Source of the DNA: Ailanthus altissimus
Taxonomy: Eukaryota; Streptophyta; Magnoliopsida; Sapindales; Simaroubaceae
Reading direction: 5' to 3'
DNA length: 64,000 nt
Assembly (NCBI GenBank): GCA_946807835.1
Contig: OX327712.1
Span: 11,488,001-11,552,000, forward strand
The notes under the pieces were generated by a model. It was not told the DNA's origin and ran no database searches. It worked only from the letters and a program-made list of their open reading frames with translations. The translations under genes were made by a program, and so were the position numbers. Below are positions 21,591 to 31,840 of this stretch, one piece after another (positions within the stretch are counted from its first letter, which is position 1; each line of letters begins with the position of its first letter).

Positions 21591-22662
21591 TTCTAGTCAA
21601 ACACTTAATTTTTTACGGTTTTCCTTCAAATACATTAAAAATTCAGTACCACCACTTAGTAAAAATCTCATATTTTGTTTAAAAACCCTAACATTTTATT
21701 ATCCAACCAAAATCTTCAATTTAAACTCCTAAATTTTATAATTTCTAACTAATAATTTAACACCCATATTATAAAATTTCAACTCACCGCAATTTTCTTC
21801 AAGTTGTAAAATCCAAACAGTCACCGCTCTCCTCGCCACCACTAAACTCATAATTTGCTATCATTAATTATTTAGATAATTTAAATATAGACATATAATA
21901 TTCTGAAAATGATTCATCGATCAACTTACATCAATAAATATAGATCAGGAATAAGGTCTTCGAGAATATATTGCATAACATTTCTAGCACAATTTATAAC
22001 TCTTTACAATTATATCATTATTATTATATTCATAGGCTATTGTTCTATTTTAGACAAAGTTCTAACTTTTAGAATTTGCTAACTCTTATAACTGATAATT
22101 CTTAGCACTAGTAACTCTTAACACTTATAATTTTTAACATTGACCTAAATTCTTTTAGATATAAAATGTTAGATATGTAACAAGTTTTTCACTATATAAT
22201 AAATAATATTAATGATTTAATGAAATGCTCATTGTATAAATATTAAACATAAATATTTATGTAAAATAGAATAGCACGTAAGTACAATCTCAATAAATTT
22301 ATCATTGAGCAACCATTTATCTTGAGTGTCAAAAGGGCTGTCGTCGACCACCCTATCGGCGCCTTTCACTGACCTCGACTTTTCTATGTTCCTTAAGTTT
22401 CCAGAAGTGGTTTAGGTCGCATTCAATTCTCAGTTTAAATCCCCACTCAGTCTTAGCCTCAGCCTCAACTTCACCCATTTCAAACTTCAAACCTAACTCT
22501 TTAACACCACAAAAGCCCAACAACTCGAATTTTTCTTACTCAACAAATTCCTAACCGTTTACCGCAGGCTAGACCAAAATTAGCCCTAAATAGATGTTTA
22601 TTTTGATTACAAAATAAATCAATAAAATAATAAATTTTGTTTTACAAATATTTATAGGAAAC
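21591..22662. other. Non-coding stretch, unassigned
   Basis: No gene recognised. Positions 22,320-22,580 are richer in C and look like degraded transcribed sequence (CCACTCAGTCTTAGCCTCAG and similar), but no frame stays open and I cannot name a source. Confidence 0.3.
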
Positions 22663-22930
22663 TACAAATTACCTCCTCATGTTTTAAGCGTTACCCACTT
22701 ACCCCTATAATGTTTTATATTACTAAAAAAAAACTCTATTATTACAAAAATTCTATTAAATACTAATTATTTATTATCTTTTTACTAATCTATCCTTACA
22801 TAACTAATTTTTCATAATTTTTTAATATAATTTTTTAAAAATGATACTAAAATAATAAAAGTATAATATATTTATGTTATGATAAAATGGTGAATATTTT
22901 AGTTCTTTTTTCTCTTTTTATATTTTAAAA
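22663..22930 (+). repeat. Left long inverted-repeat arm of an outer DNA element
   Basis: The sequence from about 22,680 (ATGTTTTAAGCGTTACCCAC) to 22,930 is matched in reverse complement by 31,840-31,651 and then by 30,700-30,630. By eye it is roughly three quarters identical over the first 190 bp. The two arms enclose the copia element at 23,001-30,506. This is a foldback or MITE-like element that was later invaded; the exact ends were not fixed. Confidence 0.6.
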
Positions 22931-23000
22931 TTGTATTCATTAATTATTTTCTTAAACTACATTAATATTCAATATAAGAAAGAATAAAAATATTATGATT

Positions 23001-23307
23001 TGTTGGAGCGAAAGCACACAAACAAGTAATATCACCCAAGTAAATAGTGCAGAATAAGTAATTAAAGAATTAAATAGAGAAAAGGTAGAAGAAGAACACA
23101 CAGAAATTATGTGATTGGCAATTTTACTATGTCAACGGCGGATCAAGATCACTCACTTTTATTAATGAATCTTAAAGGCACTTACAAAGTATGCCTTTCA
23201 CAAAAAAGACTCATAAAGAACACTATCTCTTACAATCTATGGATTTTCTCTCACAAAGTATGTTTAATTACAAAAATCTCACTTAGAGTTCACTAAGATG
23301 TGTTTAC
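23001..23307 (-). mobile_element. 3' LTR of the minus-strand copia, first part
   Basis: It matches 29,882-30,195 closely, from TGTTGGAGCG to TGTGTTTAC. The LTR resumes at 25,414 after a nested insertion that duplicated TTTAC. Confidence 0.8.
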
Positions 23308-25413
23308 TGTTGGAGTCAGTGTTTTCGTGCCATCCTTGAATGTACATATACTTATGTATTTATACAAGTGTATATTCTCATTAAATCGCTAATACCCATT
23401 TATATGGTACTATGCAATATAACGTTACAGATATTGTACGATCTGAAGGAGTTTAATCAGATCTAAAGGAGTTTAGATAAGGGCTTATAGTTAGCTACGC
23501 TGAGAGATATAAATATTAAATGTTAGCACAGTTAAGTATTAGCTGGTTATAATACTCAGTAAATCTAAGAGTTGGAGCATTGTTTGTAATAAGACATAAA
23601 CCTGAAAATATACTAGTAACTGCATAGTTACAAGAGTTGCAATCGGGTGCTAGAAAATGCTAGTTACGCAAGTATGTTCTTGAATAATTGTCCCTGATCT
23701 ATTTTTACTGATGCGGGTCTGTCGGTGGATAACTTTATATATAGATCAGCATATGTCGTACCTATAGGGTATAGATGGTCGTTCCTAACCGACTGTGAGC
23801 TTGAAGCTCATATTGACATATAGGTATCCAGTTAGAACTGGATATGAGACAGACTCATGAGGGCCTCTGATAAATACCCTATGTAAGCCGTCAATGAAGG
23901 GTTCTCTCGAGTTAAGTAGTATATATAGTCCTTTAACTTGATTGCCATGGTGGGCTTGTAAGTGATTCACCATACTTTGGTTCCACACATGTCACAAACC
24001 TTTCATGGTGTGATCACTGGGTGTCGTTGGGTATGATCCGATACTTATGAAGTTCGGTGTGTACAGATATGGGATCCGTCAGCTCGTATAGGGAGTTAGA
24101 TTTTCAGATGCTTCGAGATTGTATCTCAGAGTCTTGTGGCCACAAGCATTAATCTTGAGAAAAAGTTCCATCAGGGTCGAACAATATGGCAAAAGAGTTT
24201 GCGCATATTATTCAGTGAGAAACAAGTCTAGAGATAGGACATGGATGAACACTAGGAGATTTGACAGTGATAATCTATATCCCCGCACATTTAGGATATC
24301 ATGACAAAAGGATTATACGTATGCATTGTAACATCAACTTGCATAGTTCAACACGCTAATTTGTGTATCCGTGACATGTGCATAGGGCATTGCTCATGGA
24401 CTCATGAAATATTTTCATTTGACGAATTGGGCTTGGATCTAAAGAGTCTCGTGATATGGAGTGTACTCGTTGTGCACTAGGGCAGCGTGCCGGATTAAAG
24501 TGTTTAATTTAGCAATATTCAGTACTACCACGGGAATGCGTGCGTGTATGTATTTAAGTGTTAAATACAATAATTAATTAATAATTATTATTTACTTATT
24601 GTATAATGACACGTGGCGTATTGTAGACCCTCGATTAAGTTTATCTAAGTGTGAGATTTACTGGGACCTACTAGGAGTAGACTTGATAACTAGTTATAAG
24701 AGGCAAAATAGTTATAAGAGGCAAAATAATTATTTCACACTATGATTATTTAATTGTTAAATAATCATTCTCTCTCATTATTATATTATATAATAGTGTA
24801 TAATAGTGTATATTAATATTATATTTAGGTGCCAAATAGTTGGCACCCATTATATTATTAAATTATTATATAATATATTATAATTTTATTATATATATAT
24901 AAAGAGAGAGAGAGAGAGAGATGGAAAAAGAAAGGAATAAGAAATGGTTGAGAAGAAGAAGAAGAAAAGAAAAAATATTGAAGGGAAAAATGAAACTGTT
25001 TCATTTTTTTTTATGCTTTCAATTGAAATAATGGTAGATTACTTCAAATTCTTCATTTCTTATTTTTTTTTGGAGAAAATGATATAAACACACACTCGAC
25101 CATTTTAAAAATTAAGAGTTAATCTTGTGTTAGATATGGGGCTACTGTTCTAGATAACCAAGCCTACCATGTTGGTGACTAGAATTGCCCACGAGTTAGT
25201 CTTCATACGGACTCTGAGAAAATATGTGTATAACGTTACCTGTTGAGGTGAGTTCTTAAACCTTCTAATATATTAATGTGATTAATATAATGTATTTATT
25301 ATGTTTATTGTATATTTCAGGCTTCCTCCACGTACAAATTTGTATATGATATGTATTTTAGGCAATAGACACAATTGCACATGCATACACCCACACGTAT
25401 TAGATCTCTAAAA
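23308..25413 (+). mobile_element. Solo LTR of copia family A (copy 3), nested
   Basis: It opens TGTTGGAGTC and is flanked by TTTAC on both sides (23,303-23,307 and 25,414-25,418). The interior matches the LTR at 2,027-4,422 in the same orientation, including the TTCTCTCGAGTTAAGTAGTA, CATGTCACAAACC and GGGATCCGTCAGCTC blocks. No internal domain is present, so it is a solo LTR. Its 3' end reads TCTCTAAAA rather than the expected CA, so the end has mutated or extra bases were added. It is a second, independent insertion of the family found at 2-10 kb. Confidence 0.75.
24901..24922. repeat. (GA)n microsatellite
   Basis: A run of about ten GA units follows a TATATATA tract inside the nested solo LTR, roughly where the other copies have their TATA box. 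Confidence 0.8.
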
Positions 25414-25793
25414 TTTACAAAGCAATAGAGAGCCTTTATATAGGCTTTAGGGCATCTTAGGTTTACTCTAAATATGTGAGAGTCGTATTAGGGAGTTTTG
25501 GAACAAGTGGGAGACGAAACAAGTTGACACAAATCGGGAAACTTCTTATCACTTTAGGTGTCATGGGGCCCAACCCTCACCACTGAGGCGCTGGGCTACT
25601 TGCCTGGGTGCTACGGCCCTGGTCACCTAGCACCGCAGTGCTCAGGTTTTGTTCTAAGCGTCGCGGTGCCCACACATGGGCACCGCCTCTTCGTCTTTTA
25701 TCTCATTTAGCATCTGTCTTCGATCTTCGCGTACCCTACGCACTTGGCTTACTCTCCAAATTATATTCTGATGATTTTTAATTAATATTCTCA
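25414..25793 (-). mobile_element. 3' LTR of the minus-strand copia, second part
   Basis: It continues the LTR after the nested insertion (GAGAGCCTTTATATAGGC, then GACGAAACAAGTTGACACAA) and ends ATTCTCA at 25,793, matching 30,196-30,506. A GC-rich CACCGCGG-type block is present but more mutated than in the partner. Confidence 0.8.
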
Positions 25794-25795
25794 CA

Positions 25796-25811
25796 AAATC
25801 CCCCTCTTTGA
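25796..25811 (-). promoter_or_regulatory. Polypurine tract
   Basis: On the minus strand AAAGAGGGGGATTTTG stands immediately before the 3' LTR, where plus-strand DNA synthesis is primed in LTR elements. Confidence 0.7.
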
Positions 25812-25867
25812 TTCAAAATCATCTATAGAAGTAACTCGATCTCTCATCTCTGCATCTTCGATCACCC

Positions 25868-27530
25868 TCACAAAGTAATGACTCCGATTAAGTCCTTGTA
25901 TAGGATGAACTTAACCGAGGGCATTGGCTTAGTCAACATGTCAGCAGGGTTTTCAGACGATGCTATCTTCAATACACTAACTTCACCAATTTGGACAATC
26001 TCTCGAATGTAATGGAGCTGCACATCAATGTGTTTTGACTTCTGGTAGAACGTTTGATGCTTGCTTAGGTGTTTAGCACTTTGGTTATCAGATATATACA
26101 CCGATATTCACATCTTCATTAGCCATTACCTCCGTGCATATGCCTTTCAACTACATGGCCTTATTAATAGCTTCGCCATCAGCTATGTACTCCACCTATG
26201 TGGTAGATAGTGCAACCACATATTGTAGAACTAATCTCCAACACACACTACACCCAAACACTGTGAATACAAAGCCCGTCAATGATCTTCTCTTGTCTAT
26301 ATCACCTGCATAATCTGAGTCTATGTATCCTCTTACTATTTCACTATTGTCCTCATCTCTTTTATACATTAACCCGTGAATTGATGTCCCATTGAGATAT
26401 TTTAAAATTCACTTCACTACAAGTTAGTGATCTTTTTCTAGATTCGCCATGTATTTACTCACCACGCTTATAGCCTGTACTATGTTTGATCTTGTACAAA
26501 CCATTGAATACATGATGCTCCCCACAGTGCTTGTATACGGTACTTTACTCATCTGCAGTTTCTTTTATTCGGATGTCAGTGACTGTGCTGCTGAAAGTCT
26601 AAAATGTATGGCCAAATGAGTAGAGACAGCTTTTGCATTAGACATACCAAACTTCTCTAGAATTTTGAGTATATATCACTACTGGGATAAGAATATAACA
26701 TCTCTTCTTTCCCTCATAATATCCATACCTAATATTCTCTTTACTGCTCATAAATCCTTCATCTCAAACTCGCTACTCAACTACTTCTTGAGTTTCTGTA
26801 TTTCCTTCATATTCTTATATGCGATCAATATATCATCAACTTATAGAAGCAAATACATTATCCCACAACTTATGTTCTTGAAGTACACGCATCCATTGTA
26901 CTTGCTCTTACTAAAATCACAAGCCATATAAACTCATTGAATCTCTTATATCATTTTCTAGGGGATTACTTTAACCCATATAATGGCTTCTTCAGCAAAA
27001 AAGTATGATCTTCTTTTTCGAGCTCCTCGAACCTTTGCGGCTGTGCCATATATATCGTTTCTTCAAACTCTTCATACAGAAAAGCTGTCTTTACATCCAT
27101 CTACTCTAGATGTAAATCAAGATTTGCACACATAGATAACAAAATCCTAATGGATGTGTGCTTGATGACTAGAGAGAATATCTCATGAAAGTCAACTCAT
27201 TCTCTTAGAGTAAAACCTTATACAAACAACCTAGCCTTAAATCTCGTAGGCTCTATCCCCGATATCCCCTCATTCACCTTATATACCCACTTGCACCCGA
27301 CTAGTTTCTTTTAAGGTCTTTCTACCAATTTTCAAGTATTGTTCTTCTTAAGAGAACTAATTTCTTCTTTCATGGTCTGCTACCATTCTTTCTTGTTTTC
27401 ACTGTACATAGCCTCACCATATGTTCTAGGCTCATTATACTCAAGAGTGTAAGCAGAATTAAAAGCATAAGCAATTAGATCTGTTTATGCATACCTGATT
27501 GGTGGATTTATCGTTCTCTTTAGCCGATCT
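25868..27530 (-). pseudogene. Copia reverse transcriptase and RNase H, broken
   Basis: On the minus strand MDVKTAFLYEEFEETIYMAQP begins near 27,100. It is followed by LLKKPLYGLK-stop-SPRKWYKRF and, near 26,830, by L-stop-VDDILIA, the YVDD catalytic loop with a stop for Tyr. RNase H landmarks follow: ALSTT-stop-VEYIADGEAI (about 26,210-26,160), then SDNQSAKHLSKHQTF and NPADMLTKPMP (26,101-25,900). The order and wording are those of Ty1/copia pol. At least two catalytic-region stops and several frame changes leave it inactive. Confidence 0.8.
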
Positions 27531-27799
27531 TTGGCTAACTAATACTCTTCAAGTTTCATATCAGGAGTCCTAGTCTTTCTTTGGGTGGACTTTGAGGAAC
27601 TCGCTGGTGTTCTTGGTTCTTCTTCAAGAATTTTCTTATTGAAGTCCTGATTTGGGGGCATATCAGACCTACTTTCAGTCTCTAGTTCAACTTCTATCGA
27701 CTCGAGTGCTGAGTCTTCCTTGGGCATAGGTTCTTCTTTCTCATCTTCTTGGCAGGCTTTCAACATGGTCGTCCCATCGAACGTTACAGCACGGCTTAT

Positions 27800-29090
27800 G
27801 ATACTCCTTGGTGGTGTCAAGTCTTTACACCACACCTTATATCATTTCACTCTTTCGGGATATCTTATGAATATCCATTTGATAGCTTTAGATTATAACT
27901 TCCTCTCATTGACATGTATAAAGGCAGGGCAACTAAATATTCTGAGGTGGTCATATTTTAGAGGATTGCCAGACCATTTTTTTTTTTGGCGTCTTGAAGT
28001 CAATTGTTGATGAGGGACTTCTATTAATCAAATAAGTTGCAGTCACTACAGCTTTTCCCCAAAATGCCTTAGATATCTTTGAATTAGTAAGCATGCATCT
28101 AACTATTTCAAGTAGGGTCTTATTCATCCTCTCAGCTACCCCATTCTGCTGTGGTGGTGATCTTACCATTCTATGCCTTACAATCTCATTCTTGGCACAA
28201 AACCCATCAGACTTTCTATTGAAAAACTTGATGTCATTGTCAGTTCTCAACCACTTTACTTTTTTGCCAGTTTGATTCTCAACAAGAGCCTTTCAAGTCT
28301 TGAACACATCAAATGCTTGATCCTTGCTCTTCAACACATAGACCTACAGCTTCCTTGAATAGTCATCAATCAAACTGAAAAAATACATAGCACCACCACG
28401 ATTAGATGTTTGAGCTGGTCCCCAAAGATCCGAGTGTATGTAGTCAAAAGTTTCCTTAGTCTTGTGCTTACCAGTACTAAACCTCACCCTATGTGCTTTT
28501 CCAAGCACACAATACTCACAAAACTCCAAGGGTTGAAACTTATCCTCACCAAACGCCTTTTGACTAAATAGCTCACTCAGGTTTTTCTCGCCTAGGTATG
28601 CCAATTTAAGATGTCACAACTTGGTTTGCATACTCTCATCATCTACAAAGAATAATGCAGAACCACTTACAACTTTACCCTTAAGCACATAAACGCCTTT
28701 GTGCTTTTCTCCTCTCATTACCACTATAGAACTCTTCAACATTCTAAAAACCCTTCCATCGATCCTGATGGAGAACCCATTCTAGTCTAAAGTACCTAGT
28801 GATATCAAGTTCCTCTTGAGGTCAGGAACATACCTAACATTTGCCAACTTTCTCACTCGCCTATCATACAGCCTAAGTTTAATACTACTAATTCCCATCA
28901 TCTGACATGCAACGTCATTATCCGTTAACACCTTACCACCACTAATGGGTTAGAAATTTACAAACAAAGACTTGTGTGGGCATATGTGAAAAGTACATAC
29001 GAATCAAGAACCCATTATTCAGCATTCTTACTATCAGTAGTGATGAGTGTCTCTAAACTGTCGTAGCTATTATCATAGGCAAGCACAACA
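27800..29090 (-). pseudogene. Copia protease and integrase region, broken
   Basis: A weak protease region (about 29,090-28,960) leads into the pre-integrase zinc region. This has KLAYLGEKNLSELF and CEYCVLGKAHRVRF (28,604-28,480). The integrase core follows with YIHSDLWGP (first Asp) and SLIDDYSRK. MRTDND then supplies the second Asp, and PPQQNGVAERMNKTLLE the Glu (28,250-28,080). WGKAVVTATYLINRSP comes next. All three acidic residues are readable, but frameshifts near 28,340-28,260 and stops upstream break the chain. The role in a live element is insertion of the cDNA into host DNA. Confidence 0.8.
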
Positions 29091-29099
29091 TCCATTTTC

Positions 29100-29850
29100 T
29101 TCTTGTTTTATGCTGTCTTCTCTGGACAGTCATTTATAAAGTGTCCCTATTTCTTGCAGCAATAGCACTTCCTAGGAGTCATTAACTTCAATCTTGAGCC
29201 ATTTTTCCTCCATCTTTATATGAGGGCCTTCATCTTACAGATAGACTTTCTGCATTGCCCTCGATCTGCTTCTCAAATAACTTTGAGTTTAATGATGATT
29301 TCATATCGCTCATCGTTAAACTCTTTCTGCCGTAGAGTAGTGTATCAATAAAGCTCTCATAGCTCTTGGGAAGTGAACTCAGCGGGATAATTGCTCTATC
29401 TTCATTTTCTATCTTGATGTTGATAGACTCAAGATCAAGAATGATCTTATTAAAGGTGTCTGTATGATTTTTCATCGACGTCTTCTTTAACATGGACAAC
29501 TGATACAACTTCTTCTTCATATGCAATCTATTGGCTAATGATTTTCATATATAAACAGAGTCAAGCTTCTTCGAAAGACCAATCGTCGTCACTTCACCTG
29601 CTACTTCTCTTAGTTTTTCATCGTTCAACAATAAAATGATTGTGCTATGAGCTTTTTCTTGAATGTCCATTCTTTCTGCTTCAGCTCTAGATAACTCTGG
29701 CATATTTTCTTTTTCACTAGATAGAGATGCAGTCTCTTCTAATACCGAACCTAATCGTTGACTCACCAACAATGCCTTTACCTTCATCTTTCACAGATTG
29801 AAATTATTTGTTCTGTTGAATTTCATTACCTCATACTTAAGTGTGGCCAT
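29100..29850 (-). pseudogene. Copia gag with CCHC zinc knuckle, broken
   Basis: Minus-strand frames give the gag piece LYQLSMLKKTSMKNHTDTFN, then SLPKSYESFIDTLLYGRKSL and MKSSLNSKLFEKQ (29,526-29,230). These are the usual gag (UBN2-type) landmarks. Near 29,160-29,125 a knuckle reads CYCCKK-stop-GHFINDCPE, that is C-x2-C-x4-H-x4-C with one stop. An upstream frame (29,787-29,545) carries the gag N-terminal part in a different phase. In a live element this protein forms the particle coat. Confidence 0.75.
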
Positions 29851-29861
29851 GTCTGCTTAGA

Positions 29862-29880
29862 ACCTGACTCTGAATCCAGT
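29862..29880 (-). promoter_or_regulatory. Primer-binding site of the minus-strand copia
   Basis: On the minus strand TGGATTCAGAGTCAGGTTC directly follows the 5' LTR. It matches the plant copia PBS pattern TGGTATCAGAGC(C/T)AGGTTC with few changes. Confidence 0.75.
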
Positions 29881-29881
29881 T

Positions 29882-30506
29882 TGTTGAAGCGGAAGCACAC
29901 AAATAAGAAATATCACCCAAGCAAATAATGCAGAACAAGTAATTAATGAATTAAATAGAGAAAAGGTAAAGGAAGAACATACAGAAATTACGTGATTTTG
30001 CAACTTGCCTACGTCCACAGTAGATCAAGATCACTCACTTTTATTAATGAATCTCAAAGGCACTCACAAAGTATGCATTTTATAAGAAAGACTCACAAAG
30101 AACACTCTCTCTTGCAATCTAAAAATTTTCTCTCACAAAATATATTTATTCACAAAGATCTCATTTAAATTTCACTAAGATGTGTTTACAAACCAATTGA
30201 GAGCCTTTATATAGCTTTAGGACGTCCTAAGTTTACTTAAACGTGTAAGAGTCATATTGGGGAGTCTTGAAACAAGTGAGAGACGAAACAAGTTGACACA
30301 AATCGGGAAACTTCTTATCGTGTTGGGCACCGCGGTGTCCAGCCCTCACCGCCGCGGCGCTGGTCACTTGGCACCGCGGCGCGCACACTTGGGCACCGCC
30401 TCTTCGTCTTTCTCCTTCTTTTGCGTCCGTCTTCAATTCTCGCGTATCCTATGCACTTAGCTTTCTCTCCAAATCATATTCTGATGATTTTCAATCAATA
30501 TTCTCA
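29882..30506 (-). mobile_element. 5' LTR of the minus-strand copia, 625 bp
   Basis: TGTTGAAGCGG to ATTCTCA on the plus strand. A minus-strand TATATAAA lies at 30,206-30,213. The U3 holds a GC-rich block (about 30,325-30,405) with repeats of GGCACCGCGG. Overlapping open frames at 30,233-30,460 on both strands are due to this block. Confidence 0.8.
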
Positions 30507-30700
30507 TATGGTTTTATTATTTTCATTAATTTTTAGTAATTGTGTTTAAAAATAATAAAAAAATTATAACGTATTTATCTATTTTAACGAGCATTAAATG
30601 TTAATGCATTAAAAATATTTTATATTAATAAAAATAAAATACATATAAAATAAAATAAAAATAAGAAAAATATTCACTCTTCTATCATAACATAAGCATA

Positions 30701-31646
30701 AGGGATAATGATATTTTTGTCTTTAGAGTTTGATTTAATTCTCAATTTTATCCCACAAGTTTCAAAAAACTCAATGCAGTCATAATTTATTAGTTTAATT
30801 CTGTTAGAATTGACAAAAAATATCTTTTAATAGTATATTAATAATTTTGCCCTCCTTTATACGTTAGTTTGATATGGTGATGCAAGTACACTATACAATA
30901 TACACGTGTCAAATATAAATAGGCCTTGAAAAAATAAAAAAGACACGTGGCATATTGTAATAGGTTGAATAAAATAAATAAATAAATGGGGTAGACGAAT
31001 AGTGGCCGTCGTCGTCGATGGCCGACTGGCCGTCGGTGACCAATTATAATTTAACTCAAAATTAACATTATTAGACTCAAAATTTTATGATCTACGCGAT
31101 GGTGAGATTTGTTTTATCAACGGAGCACTGTAGATGTGCCAAAAGTGGAGAAAAACATGGTGGTTGGCGGCGGCCACCCCCGTTCGCCATCGAACAGTGG
31201 GGCGTCGGCGTGCACCGCCCCCACCATTGGACAAATCGGCGACTGATCTATTATTTTAATTTTGAGTCTAATAATGTTAATTTTGAGTCAAATCGTAATT
31301 GGTCACTGGCAGCCGGTCAGCCATTGACCACGGCGGCCACTGTCCGGCTACCCCATTTATTTATTTTATTATTTTATTCAATCTATTACAACATGTCACG
31401 TGTCTTTTTTATTTTTTTAAGGCTTATTAATATTTGACACGTGTACATTGTATAATGTACTTGCATCACCATATCAAACTAATATATAAAGGAGGATAAA
31501 ATTGTCAATATACTGTTAAAAGATATTTTCTGTCAATTCTAACAGAATTAAACTAACATACTAGGATAGAATTGAATTTTTTAAAACTGATGGGATAAAA
31601 TTGACAATTAAATCAAATTCCAAAGATAAAAATATCCTTTATCCCT
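30701..31646. mobile_element. 946-bp foldback element with ~385-bp inverted arms
   Basis: The left arm (30,701-31,082) and right arm (31,255-31,646) are reverse complements over nearly their whole length. They start AGGGATAATGATATTTTTGTC and end ATATCCTTTATCCCT, and matched words include GACACGTGTA/TACACGTGTC and GGTGATGCAAGTAC/GTACTTGCATCACC. The 170-bp centre is GC-rich. Flanks TAAGCATA (30,693-30,700) and TAAATATA (31,646-31,653) agree at six of eight positions, a likely worn target duplication of hAT or Mutator size. There is no transposase, so the element is non-autonomous. The 116-codon open frame at 31,087 crosses the centre into the right arm and is not credible as a gene. Confidence 0.85.
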
Positions 31647-31650
31647 AAAT

Positions 31651-31840
31651 ATATTATGATTTTTATTATTTTAATATTATTTTTTAAAAAATTACATTAA
31701 AAAATAATAATGTAAAAATAGATTAGTAAAAAATTAAAAAATAGTTATTATTTAACATAATCTTTACAATAATTAGAGATTTTTTGGAATGATGTGAAAT
31801 ATTTTAGATAAGTGAATAATGCTTAAAACAAAAAGAAAAA
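31651..31840 (-). repeat. Right inverted-repeat arm of the outer element
   Basis: This is the reverse complement of 22,680-22,870. It continues left of the foldback element at 30,700-30,630 (TATCATAACATAAG pairs with TTATGTTATGATA at 22,872). The foldback element therefore inserted into this arm. Confidence 0.6.

Larger units (their letters stand above)
23001..30506 (-). mobile_element. Ty1/copia retrotransposon, near complete but decayed, with a nested LTR
   Basis: Two LTRs match: 29,882-30,506 (TGTTGAAGCGG...ATTCTCA) and 23,001-25,793, the latter split by an insertion at 23,308-25,413. On the minus strand the order is 5' LTR (30,506-29,882), PBS, gag, CCHC knuckle, protease, integrase, RT, RNase H, PPT, 3' LTR. 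Integrase before RT defines copia. The PBS (29,862-29,880) reads TGGATTCAGAGTCAGGTTC, close to the Met-tRNA copia PBS, and the PPT (25,796-25,811) reads AAAGAGGGGGATTTTG. All reading frames carry stops or shifts. Flanking 5-mers are TGATT and TATGG, so no clear target duplication survives. Confidence 0.85.

Noticed and set aside
30233..30460. Two antiparallel 67-codon frames
   Set aside because: Both lie in the GC-rich U3 block of the copia LTR; a composition artefact.
31087..31437. A 116-codon open frame
   Set aside because: It crosses the centre and right arm of the foldback element, has no recognised domain, and ends in the AT-rich arm.
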